Below are positions 27,001-34,411 of a stretch of 38,723 bases of DNA, one piece after another; within the stretch, counting starts at the first letter, position 1; each line of letters opens with the position of its first letter. Both the position numbers and the translations under genes were made by a program. The DNA is from Chloroflexota bacterium (lineage in GTDB: Bacteria > Chloroflexota > Dehalococcoidia > SZUA-161), in NCBI GenBank assembly GCA_021787935.1, contig JAJYLC010000011.1, forward strand, positions 1-38,723. Direction: 5' to 3'. The notes under the pieces are model-generated. The model did no database searches. It was not told where the DNA came from and saw only the letters and a program-made list of their open reading frames with translations.

Positions 27001-27431
27001 ATAATACAGGAATGCCTTTCTTATTGTCTCTCCAATACTATTTCTTAGGTGCAGTCCACCTCAATTCTGGCGATTTGGAGAACGCTCAAAGCTGTGCAGA
27101 GAAGGCTTTAGCCTTATCGCAGACTAATAAGGAGAAACATTTCGAAGGAAGGTCATATGCACTGCTGGGAAAAGTTATGGGCAGAGCCAGTCCGTCACAA
27201 AGTGACAAGGCTGAAGAATTAATCTTTCACGGGATCGACATCCTGGACCAACTCAAAACAAGGCCATGGTGTGCTGAAGGATATCTCTACCTTGGCGAGC
27301 TTTATGCTGATACAGGTCAGCGGGAGAAAGCCCTGGAGTACCTGAACAAAGCCCAGGGAATGTTCCAGGAAATGACCATGGACTACTGGCTGTGCAAGAC
27401 GCAAGACGTATTGTCAAGGTTTCAAAGCTAA
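24060..27431 (+). CDS. Multidomain signalling protein: double zinc ribbon, class III adenylate cyclase, AAA/STAND ATPase, TPR repeats (GTG at 24054 is an alternative start)
   Basis: CPKCHSENLQTRKFCRECG and CPKCNSENLLSDKFCGHCG; VTVLFADVANYTSISEKL...IDKFTGDGIMALFG; GVVGEAGVGKSRLLLELRRRL Walker A; TPR-like C-terminus. Confidence 0.9.
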   Translation: MKCPKCHSENLQTRKFCRECGTKLALICPKCNSENLLSDKFCGHCGHNMGEAAATPVTDYSKPRSYIPRFLADKILTSRGAIEGERKLVTVLFADVANYTSISEKLDPEEVHQLMDGCFKLLMDEIHRYEGTIDKFTGDGIMALFGAPIASEDHAQRACYAALAIQRALKEYGEKVKEECGIEFKMRVGLNSGPVIVGSIGNDLRMDYTAIGDTINLASRIEKLADSGTVLVSADTHKMAKDFFEFKPLGKLKVKGKEEPAEAYELLEASGVQTRFEAAIAKGLTKFVGREKETEALKEAFEKAQSSYGQVVGVVGEAGVGKSRLLLELRRRLPPRYYTYLEGRCLHYGSAMPYLPVLDILRLYFDIKEGEREFVIKKNVREKILHLDEKLQDILPPLHELLSLTVDDEKYLSLQPQQRRERIFEAIRDLLVRESQNKPLLLAVEDLHWIDKTSEEFLTYLIDWLANANILLILLYRPEYTHPWGGKSYYSHVGVGQLSIKASAELVQSILEGAQVVPELRELIVSRAGGNPLFVEEFTYTLLENGSIKRKDNQYVLSKKASEIQVPDTIQGIITSRIDRLEENLKRTMQVASVIGRDFAYRILHTITGMQEDLKSNLLNLQGLELIYEKSLFPELEYIFKHAITQEVAYNSLLLKRRKEIHNKIGQAIEQLYGERLEEFYEMLAHHYSRSDNFEKAYRYLKLSGDKASQNYSIGEAFRFYKESITVLNNEPEAEENKRRKLEVILLIAGPMRPLGYPEDSLELLKEGERLAMELGEERNLADLHSSIGMYYSFHGDHLQTINYSESCLREALEVEDVDLVARVGQDLCNTYFLSGDPLKIIDVAPKVLALIEKMQKESESFGRPLNAYSSIHAHFGHAMAMLGRFEEGKAQCEKALRYALKLNSVYGTGWAEVNYSYLYMHRGDGQNTIDHAQKAIGYLDEAQAFIIMGLARTVLGMGYYFLENLGTARAYIEQGIEIHNNTGMPFLLSLQYYFLGAVHLNSGDLENAQSCAEKALALSQTNKEKHFEGRSYALLGKVMGRASPSQSDKAEELIFHGIDILDQLKTRPWCAEGYLYLGELYADTGQREKALEYLNKAQGMFQEMTMDYWLCKTQDVLSRFQS

Positions 27432-27469
27432 TGAAAGACACATCCCATTTTTGCAAGCGATAATTCCCC

Positions 27470-28489
27470 TCAGATAATCAGCATCGCGTCGCCGAAGCTA
27501 TAAAAGCGGTAACCTAAATTCATCGCCTCGCGGTAGGCCTGAAGTATAAGCTCTCTGCCTGCGAAAGCAGACACCAGCATCAGCAGCGTCGAGCGCGGCA
27601 GATGGAAGTTGGTGATCAGGGCATCTACCGTGTTAAATTGATGACCAGGGCGAATAAAGAGGTCCACCCAGCCAGTAAAAGCCTTTATACAGCCTTCATC
27701 CTCTTGCGCCGCGTATTCGAGTAACCTGACAGTGCTGGTGCCCACGCAGACGACCCGCCTGCCATCGGCTCTGGCCTGATTGAGTTCCCGGACAACCTCA
27801 GATGTAATCTCGCCGTATTCTTTGTGTATCACATGCTCAGCGGGGTCATCCACCTGAACCGGCCGGAAAGAGTCCAAACCCAGGTGAAGCGTTACGAAAA
27901 CGAAACGAACGCCCTTATCCTGAAGGCTCTTCATCAGCTTGGAGGTGAAATGCAGCCCCGCTGTGGGAGCAGCTACGCTGCCTTTTTCCCTGGCATACAC
28001 TGTCTGGTATCTGCCTGGGTTTGTTAGGGGAGTATGAATATAAGGAGGCAAAGGAACAGCCCCGGCTTTCTCCAGCGTTTCCTCATCAGGGAAGCTCACA
28101 ATAACAGCGCCATCATCTTTCTTTTCAATTACCTTTGCTTCAATAATATGACTTTCGCCCAACTGCACCATTGCCCCCGCCTTGAGCCTTCGCCCAGGCC
28201 TGGCCAGTGCCTCCCAGACACCCCGCTCCAGCCTCCTCAATAAAAGAAGCTCTATCTTAGCCCCACCACCCATCTTGCGTCCCAAAAGCCTTGCAGGTAT
28301 TACGCGGCTGTTATTGCACACCAATAAATCGCCAGGATGAAGATAATCTCCCACCTCGTAGAAATGACGATGCTCCATATGCCCATCTTTTCGCGAAAGC
28401 ACCATTAGCCTGGAGTAGTCACGGGGCTCGACCGCGGTCTGGGCGATACGTTCCAGAGGCAGATCATAATCGAAATCGCTGGTTTTCAT
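27470..28489 (-). CDS. queA: S-adenosylmethionine:tRNA ribosyltransferase-isomerase
   Basis: MKTSDFDYDLPLERIAQTAVEPRDYSRLMVLSR, GDLLVCNNSRVIPARLLGRK, TAGLHFTSKLMKSLQDKGV, ITNFHLPRSTLLMLVSAFAGRE. Confidence 0.95.
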   Translation of the reverse strand: MKTSDFDYDLPLERIAQTAVEPRDYSRLMVLSRKDGHMEHRHFYEVGDYLHPGDLLVCNNSRVIPARLLGRKMGGGAKIELLLLRRLERGVWEALARPGRRLKAGAMVQLGESHIIEAKVIEKKDDGAVIVSFPDEETLEKAGAVPLPPYIHTPLTNPGRYQTVYAREKGSVAAPTAGLHFTSKLMKSLQDKGVRFVFVTLHLGLDSFRPVQVDDPAEHVIHKEYGEITSEVVRELNQARADGRRVVCVGTSTVRLLEYAAQEDEGCIKAFTGWVDLFIRPGHQFNTVDALITNFHLPRSTLLMLVSAFAGRELILQAYREAMNLGYRFYSFGDAMLII

Positions 28490-28747
28490 CATTTAAAGAT
28501 TATAAGCGTTCGGAGTCATCTATGTCGAGAGAAAGTTGCAGATAGGCTAACCAACGCCTTTTCAAAGAAACTAGAAAATCATACATTCGCCCTTGCTCTC
28601 TAAGTCATGCAATACAACTTCGCCAGATTCACAATACGTTAGCTAATCTTTATCCGAGAACTCCTGCTAGGCTGTGGGATTAACTGATCATGTTTGGAGC
28701 ATTGATGAAATAGTCAAGTTGGTCTCACTTCTCTAGAAGGGAAATAG

Positions 28748-29047
28748 CTATTCTACTTCGATTAAGGTGCCTTCCCACGCTAGAGCACGACGGATGCTTT
28801 CAATTATTTCTTTTCGTGTTGCCTCATCAACTGGCTTACCAGTTATAACAGGATTTTCGCCTTCCCAAGTCCTGATATATTTTTCATGAATTACCACTGT
28901 AGTGGGCACCTTTGCAAGTAGTTCACAACTTATGAAAAACGCTTTGTCCCCGCGAGTGAATTTTAACCAATCAAGATGTTCCTGAACAGAAAAGCCTTCT
29001 TCTGTTTCAACAATACCTTTGCCTTTTATTCTCTTGAACACACGCAC
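28748..29047 (-). CDS. Small conserved hypothetical protein; possible Imm74-like fold (weak)
   Basis: 99 aa ORF with plausible composition; SCELLAKVPTTVVIHEKYIRTWEGENPVIT...EIIESIRRALAWEGTLIEVE. Confidence 0.45.
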   Translation of the reverse strand: MRVFKRIKGKGIVETEEGFSVQEHLDWLKFTRGDKAFFISCELLAKVPTTVVIHEKYIRTWEGENPVITGKPVDEATRKEIIESIRRALAWEGTLIEVE

Positions 29048-29152
29048 CTCGCTGGTGCTGATGTAGTTGATAAATTATCTTCCTATATACTCAACTTGTC
29101 AGTTTAAGCCCATGCCATTTCAAAATGACCCACTACAAGGCCCCGAAAAATA

Positions 29153-29181
29153 TTGATTTTCTCCCTGAGTCCTGTTATAGT
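29153..29181 (+). promoter_or_regulatory. Candidate sigma70-type promoter of the L25 gene
   Basis: TTGATT (29153-29158), 17-bp spacer, TATAGT (29176-29181). Confidence 0.6.
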
Positions 29182-29200
29182 ATAAAACTGGTTCGCCAAA

Positions 29201-29932
29201 ATGGAAAACATTGAACTGTCAGCTCATAAGCGCGACTTGCTGGGCAAGAAAGTTAGATTCCTGCGCCGCAAAGGTATTACACCTGTCAGCCTTTACGGTC
29301 ACGGCGTTGAATCGTCTGCCCTGCAAATCGAGACCTCTGCACTTAGGAAAGCTCTGGCTAAGGCAGGCAAAACTAGCCTTGTCTCTTTGAAGGTAGGAAA
29401 TTCGAAGCGCCCTCAGATAGCTATCGTCCGGGAAATACAGCGAGACCCGGTTAAGGGAGAACTGCTCCACGTCGACTTCTATCAGGTAAGGATGGACCAG
29501 AAGTTAAAGATTGCGGTCCCGCTGGTGCTCATCGGCAAGGCCCCTGCTGTGAAAGAATTTGGCGGGATACTGGTACAGGAGATGAGCTCCGTTGAAGTGG
29601 AATGCCTTCCTACCAATATGTGCCATAGCATAGAAGCGGATGTATCAAACCTGGTAAATCTCGACCAGGCTTTACATGTCAGTGACCTCCACGTCGGCGA
29701 TGGTGTGGCTATCATAACCGATCCGGGGAAGGTGGTGGCCAAGGTCGCCCGCGCCCGCATTGAGGCAGTGGAGGAAGTCGCAGCACCTGCTGCTGAAGTT
29801 GAGGCTGAGGTTGCTGAGGAAGAGAAGGCAGAAGAAGCCAAGGCTGAGGAAAAACCCGCTGCCGAATCAGCGAAGAAAGCGCCAGCCTCGGAGAAGAAAC
29901 AGCCAGCCTCAGAGAAGAAGCCGGCAGCTTAG
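29201..29932 (+). CDS. rplY: 50S ribosomal protein L25/general stress protein Ctc with a long A/E/K-rich tail
   Basis: ELSAHKRDLLGKKVRFLRRKGITPVSLYGHG; REIQRDPVKGELLHVDFYQVR; low-complexity C-terminus. Confidence 0.92.
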   Translation: MENIELSAHKRDLLGKKVRFLRRKGITPVSLYGHGVESSALQIETSALRKALAKAGKTSLVSLKVGNSKRPQIAIVREIQRDPVKGELLHVDFYQVRMDQKLKIAVPLVLIGKAPAVKEFGGILVQEMSSVEVECLPTNMCHSIEADVSNLVNLDQALHVSDLHVGDGVAIITDPGKVVAKVARARIEAVEEVAAPAAEVEAEVAEEEKAEEAKAEEKPAAESAKKAPASEKKQPASEKKPAA

Positions 29933-29934
29933 CA

Positions 29935-30882
29935 TCAGCCTTTGCCGCCTAAAATGCTCCCCACAAAGGTCCTCTGTCCCGATAGGAACTCTGCTGCCGT
30001 TAGAGCACGCTTTCCTTCGAGTTGAACGCGTAACAGACCCAAAATTCGGTCTCCAGTCTCGACGCCGACAACAGCAGGCTGACCTGGTGCTAAAGCTATC
30101 ACTCTTCCCGGCAGCGATTCTCTTTTGTTATGTAAGGCAACTGCCTCCAGTATCTTCAACAGCTTTCCCTGCCACCAGGTATAGCATCCGGGCCAGGGGT
30201 AAAAGGCGCGTACCCGCCGCGAGATCTCCTCAGCGGACATCTGCCAGTTTATGACACCCTCCTCCTTGGTTATAGGAGCGGTATAAGTGACCTTGGTGCC
30301 GTCCTGCGGCTGCGTCTTCAAAGAACGATCGAACCACAGAGGCAGTGTCTCGGCCAACACGCGAACGCCGGCCTGAGCCAGCCTGTTGCTGAGTGACTCG
30401 GTGGTATCCTGGGGCTCAATCCCGACTATAATCTGGGAAACGATTGGCCCGGTGTCCATCCCAGTATCCATGAGCATGATAGTGACACCCGTCTCACTAT
30501 CTCCGCCAAGGATGGCAGAAGGTATAGGAGTAGCCCCTCTATACTTCGGTAAAAGCGAAGGATGTATATTCAGGCAGCCAAAGGGCGGCATGTCGAGGAT
30601 ATCCTGGGGCAGGATTTTACCGAAGGCAGACACAAGTATCAGGTCGGGTCTGAGCGCGGCCAAACGCTGCACTTCATCAGTATTTCGCAATCCGACCGGC
30701 TGAAATACTTCCAAACTGTGTTCCAGCGCCACCTTCTTCACCGGAGATTGCTCCAGCGTCCGTCCCCTGCCAGTCGGCCTGTCGGGCTGGGTATAGACCC
30801 CGACCACCCGGTACTCGCTTTTAACGAGGTACTCCAGAGCAGGTACGCTGAACTCCGGTGTCCCCATAAACACAATGCGCAT
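29935..30882 (-). CDS. fmt: Methionyl-tRNA formyltransferase
   Basis: MRIVFMGTPEFSVPALEYL, LNIHPSLLPKYRGATPIPSAILGGDSETGVTIMLMDTGMDTGPI. Confidence 0.95.
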   Translation of the reverse strand: MRIVFMGTPEFSVPALEYLVKSEYRVVGVYTQPDRPTGRGRTLEQSPVKKVALEHSLEVFQPVGLRNTDEVQRLAALRPDLILVSAFGKILPQDILDMPPFGCLNIHPSLLPKYRGATPIPSAILGGDSETGVTIMLMDTGMDTGPIVSQIIVGIEPQDTTESLSNRLAQAGVRVLAETLPLWFDRSLKTQPQDGTKVTYTAPITKEEGVINWQMSAEEISRRVRAFYPWPGCYTWWQGKLLKILEAVALHNKRESLPGRVIALAPGQPAVVGVETGDRILGLLRVQLEGKRALTAAEFLSGQRTFVGSILGGKG

Positions 30883-30947
30883 ATTGGACCTCTTTCGGCA
30901 CCTGATATTGTATCACATGTAGGGTCGTTGGGCTGAACTACAAACTT

Positions 30948-30969
30948 GGTTGGAGCGGATGCTCCAACC
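30948..30969. repeat. Hairpin related to arm B of the 732-789 element
   Basis: GGTTGGAGC-GGAT-GCTCCAACC; compare GTCGGAGCA-GG-TGCTCCGAC. Confidence 0.6.
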
Positions 30970-30983
30970 TATCATAAAAATGC

Positions 30984-31012
30984 AGGGGCATCCTTCTGAG
31001 AAGGATGCCCCT
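30984..31012 (-). terminator. Rho-independent terminator downstream of the gatB-secG-UbiA run
   Basis: Palindrome AGGGGCATCCTTCT-G-AGAAGGATGCCCCT; on the minus strand followed by GCATTTTTATG. Confidence 0.8.
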
Positions 31013-31036
31013 GAAGAGACGATGAACAGCTTAGCC

Positions 31037-31936
31037 TTAACCCAATATGATGCCGATAGCCATCAGCATAGGGAAGAGAAGTGTGAGCAGCACATTACGT
31101 GCCATAACCGGAATCAGGCGCTCTATCTGATCATGGTATTTGCGCACCCCCATCACTACCAGTAACCCGAAAGGCAATGTCACAACGCCCAGCAGCGCCA
31201 GATAGGGTAAAATCCCGACCAGCACAGAGATTATCAACGCTAGATATGCCGCCAGCACAAAGGCCATGTAAATCAAGGAGCTCTTCGCACGCCCTATCGT
31301 TATCGGGTAGTGCCGCCTGGACACAGAGGCATCCGCTTCAACATCAGGAAATTGATTGAGCAGAAGCAGGTTGCTCACCAGGAAACCGGGGACAAGAGAT
31401 GCTAACACGGCTGCCAGGCTATACGTCCCCGTGAGAGCAAAATACGTGCCCAAAACCATCAAAGGCCCGAAACCGAGACCCGGCGCAATAACGCACAGTA
31501 AGGGCGACTTCGTTATATGAGTGGTATAAAAATAAACAACTAGAATACCTACAACACCTATGGGAATTATCAAAGGGCCCTGAGCATATATGAAATAGCC
31601 ACCGATAGCGATAATACCAGCGACACATGCAGCACCCAGTATATACACGCTCCGCGGATTGAGCCGTCCGGCCGGCAGCACACCGCTGCCCCCGCTGAAA
31701 GGCGTCTTCATAGTCTTGAAATCCACGCCGCTCTTGTAGTCGAAATACTCATTGAAAACATTGACGGCTATATGGGATAGCAAAGCGCCCACAAAAGCCA
31801 GCGCAAGGTAGAGCATATTTATGGAATGCGAATGTGGTTCATATACTGCAACCGATGCACCTACCATTACCGATATCAGAGCTACCAGAAGGAACGGAGC
31901 CCTTATCTGCATGAGCCATGTTTTTACACTCGCCAT
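31037..31936 (-). CDS. UbiA-family prenyltransferase (MenA-like)
   Basis: NVFNEYFDYKSGVD and LLNQFPDVEADASVSRRHYPITIGR; ATG at 31936 preceded by AAGGAGGAGG. Confidence 0.88.
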   Translation of the reverse strand: MASVKTWLMQIRAPFLLVALISVMVGASVAVYEPHSHSINMLYLALAFVGALLSHIAVNVFNEYFDYKSGVDFKTMKTPFSGGSGVLPAGRLNPRSVYILGAACVAGIIAIGGYFIYAQGPLIIPIGVVGILVVYFYTTHITKSPLLCVIAPGLGFGPLMVLGTYFALTGTYSLAAVLASLVPGFLVSNLLLLNQFPDVEADASVSRRHYPITIGRAKSSLIYMAFVLAAYLALIISVLVGILPYLALLGVVTLPFGLLVVMGVRKYHDQIERLIPVMARNVLLTLLFPMLMAIGIILG

Positions 31937-31996
31937 TTCATCCTCCTCCTTAACCATGTTTCCAGTTCATGCGGCCGACACACCGAACAAATCAGC

Positions 31997-32224
31997 TTAC
32001 GCCGATGAGAACCTGACGCTGAGAATGCAGAGAATCACGAATACGACGATGAGCGCAATGGTGAAACGGAACAGCGCCCGTTCGAAGCCACGTCTGGTCC
32101 TGAACGTAGACTCTCCCGACCCCCCGAATATGCCACTCAATCCTCCTCCTCCTCGTACCTGAGCCAGTACAACAATAACCAGCGTCACAGAAATAATTAT
32201 CAAAGCAATTTGTACAGGTGTCAT
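31997..32224 (-). CDS. secG: Preprotein translocase subunit SecG
   Basis: 75 aa, two TM helices, LAQVRGGGGLSGIFGGSGESTFRTRRGFE. Confidence 0.9.
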   Translation of the reverse strand: MTPVQIALIIISVTLVIVVLAQVRGGGGLSGIFGGSGESTFRTRRGFERALFRFTIALIVVFVILCILSVRFSSA

Positions 32225-32233
32225 GTTACTATT

Positions 32234-33703
32234 TTACTGGCTATGTGCCAGCCTCCTCCTAAGCAATTCATTCACCATCTGGGGGTTCGCCTGTCCCCTG
32301 GTCGCCTTCATTACCTGTCCCACCAGGAACTTTAAGGCTTGCTCCTTACCCTGTTTGAAATCGGCCACCGCCTGCGAGTTCGCCGCAATTACCTGACCCA
32401 GAACCGACTCCAGCTCATTGGCAGTGCTTATTTGAGCCAGCCCTTTTTCCTTCACCACCTGAGATGCGCTCTTTCCACCGCGGAACATTTCCTCGAATAC
32501 TGTCTTCGCCATAGTAGTGCTCAGAGTACCATTATCTATAAGTTCAAGCATCTCTACAAGATGCTGCGGCGTGATCTTAGCATCCTTTATCTCAATATTA
32601 GTGGCATTGAGCAACCTGCTGAACTCCCCTAGCAGCCAGTTAGCCACCGTTTTTGCCCTCTTCTCGGCCTCTGCGCCCTGAGGCAAGGGCTTGAGACAGG
32701 TCTCGAAGTAGTCCGCCATCGCCCTGGAAACAGTGAGCAGATTGGCATCATATCTCGATAGGCTGTATTGAGAGATAAACCTGTCACGCCTGGCATCAGG
32801 AAGCTCGGGCAAGCGAGACCTTATCTCATCCACGAATTTCCGGCTCAATTCCAGCGGCGGCAAGTCCGGCTCCGGAAAATAGCGGTAGTCGTGGGCATAC
32901 TCTTTGCTTCTCTGGGAGACGGTTGCGCCTTTCTCTTCCACCCAGCCCCTGGTCTCCTGCACCAACTTCCCACCCTCCTCGGCAACCTTGCGCTGCCTCT
33001 CCACCTCGTAGGCCAGGGCACGGTACACAGCTTTGAAGCTGTTCATGTTCTTGACCTCAACCTTGGGCATGAACTCGGTGCTGCCGGCAGGCCTGATGCT
33101 GACATTGGCGTCGCAGCGAAAGCTGCCCTCCTCCATGTTACCTGTACACACCCCCAGGTATTGCAGGATACTGTGCAGCTTCATCAGGTACTCACGTGCC
33201 TCCTCGGGGGAGCGCATGTCGGGCTCGCTCACAATCTCCATGAGAGGCACGCCGGAGCGATTCACGTCCACCAGGCTGTAGCTCTCGCCGCTGGGGTCGG
33301 TGCGATGGAAGAGCTTGGCTACATCCTCCTCCTGATGCACTCTGGTAATGCCGATGCGCCTGCTTTTGCCATTTACTTCGATGGTGAGCCAGCCGTTGCG
33401 AGAGAGCGGGTTATTGTACTGGGAAATCTGATATCCCTTCATCAAATCAGGGTAGGGATAGTTTTTTCGGTCGAACCTGGTATGCTCGGGTATAGTGCAA
33501 TTCAGCGCCAGGGCGGTCATCACGGCGTACTCTATAGCCTTCTTGTTAATAGTAGGCAGCACGCCGGGCATGCCCAGGCAGATGGGGCAGACATGCGTAT
33601 TGGGCGGAGCGCTGGCATAGTCTGCGCTGCAGCCGCAGAACATCTTGCTTTTCGTCAGGAGCTGAGCGTGGACCTCCAGCCCGATGATAGTCTCGTATTC
33701 CAT
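32234..33703 (-). CDS. gatB: Aspartyl/glutamyl-tRNA amidotransferase subunit B
   Basis: MEYETIIGLEVHAQLLTKSKMFCGCSADY...CPICLGMPGVLPTINKKAIEYA...DKGLxx-type C-terminal YqeY-like tail. Confidence 0.95.
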   Translation of the reverse strand: MEYETIIGLEVHAQLLTKSKMFCGCSADYASAPPNTHVCPICLGMPGVLPTINKKAIEYAVMTALALNCTIPEHTRFDRKNYPYPDLMKGYQISQYNNPLSRNGWLTIEVNGKSRRIGITRVHQEEDVAKLFHRTDPSGESYSLVDVNRSGVPLMEIVSEPDMRSPEEAREYLMKLHSILQYLGVCTGNMEEGSFRCDANVSIRPAGSTEFMPKVEVKNMNSFKAVYRALAYEVERQRKVAEEGGKLVQETRGWVEEKGATVSQRSKEYAHDYRYFPEPDLPPLELSRKFVDEIRSRLPELPDARRDRFISQYSLSRYDANLLTVSRAMADYFETCLKPLPQGAEAEKRAKTVANWLLGEFSRLLNATNIEIKDAKITPQHLVEMLELIDNGTLSTTMAKTVFEEMFRGGKSASQVVKEKGLAQISTANELESVLGQVIAANSQAVADFKQGKEQALKFLVGQVMKATRGQANPQMVNELLRRRLAHSQ

Positions 33704-34244
33704 CTGTCTTCTCGTTAGCACACTTCCAAATAGTATATCAATGTCAGAGCGGAGTGGCAAGTTTGACAGAGGAGGGCATAGCACAGCCCTGGATTTCAGG
33801 ATTTGGCATTTTTCAATTTTGGGATCGCCTGAGTGCCGGGATTTCTAAGGCCGCCTTCGGCTTCAGCCGAACGCAGTGGGGATAGTCAAGGTAAAAAACC
33901 TCCCTTTAAGGGTAACATCCTACAAACGAAACCCCACATATTCAATTTTCCAGGGGATGTCAAGAGCTTGGTGCAACCAGCAATCAGCTTTAAAGCTATC
34001 AGCCCACAATAGTGAGGCTCGGAGAATGCTGGCTGCGGCTCTTGATTTGGTCGGGATGCTGTGTACATTCAGTCCCGATATTATGGGGCAATAATAGAAC
34101 AAATGTTCTTTAGCTGTCAAGAGGAAGATGTCGCGGGAGGGAAAGTTTATGGCTCGTGGCTGATAGCTCATAGAGCACGAGGACGAAAGACTGAGTACTG
34201 GAGACTGGAGACAGAAGACGGGTGAACGCAGAGGGCGCGGAGGA

Positions 34245-34266
34245 AAGGGGGCATAAATCCCCCCTT
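34245..34266 (-). terminator. Hairpin downstream of the minus-strand CAP/transglutaminase-like gene; candidate terminator
   Basis: AAGGGGG-CATAAAT-CCCCCCTT; weak T-tract on the minus strand. Confidence 0.4.
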
Positions 34267-34322
34267 ACCCCCTCCCGGAGCGAGTAGGGACAGGTTTGCC
34301 AAAAGGGGAATGAATAAGGGCA

Positions 34323-34374
34323 CCAGGATTCCCGCTCCCCGATCAGGACAGGGATAAGTTTCGCGGGAATGACA
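34323..34374. repeat. Inverted repeat ATTCCCGC...GCGGGAAT of the REP-like type
   Basis: CCAGGATTCCCGCT (34323-34336) and TCGCGGGAATGACA (34361-34374) around a 24-bp spacer. Confidence 0.55.
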
Positions 34375-34411
34375 TTTGGGGTAGGAATCTTAAGAGAGGG
34401 AGCTTTCGCCC

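Noticed and set aside
28748-29047. Possible toxin-antitoxin or defence immunity protein (Imm74-like)
   Set aside because: Similarity is only a recollected pattern and no toxin gene is adjacent; kept as a hypothetical CDS only.
29760-30254. 164-aa plus-strand ORF rich in Arg/Gln
   Set aside because: It is the L25 tail read in another frame, continuing antisense into fmt; low-complexity artefact.
32768-33718. 316-aa plus-strand ORF
   Set aside because: Lies entirely antisense to gatB, a confident gene; its composition is that of a shadow ORF.
33876-34171. Small ORFs on both strands in the gatB upstream region
   Set aside because: Short, overlapping each other, no domain pattern; treated as non-coding.
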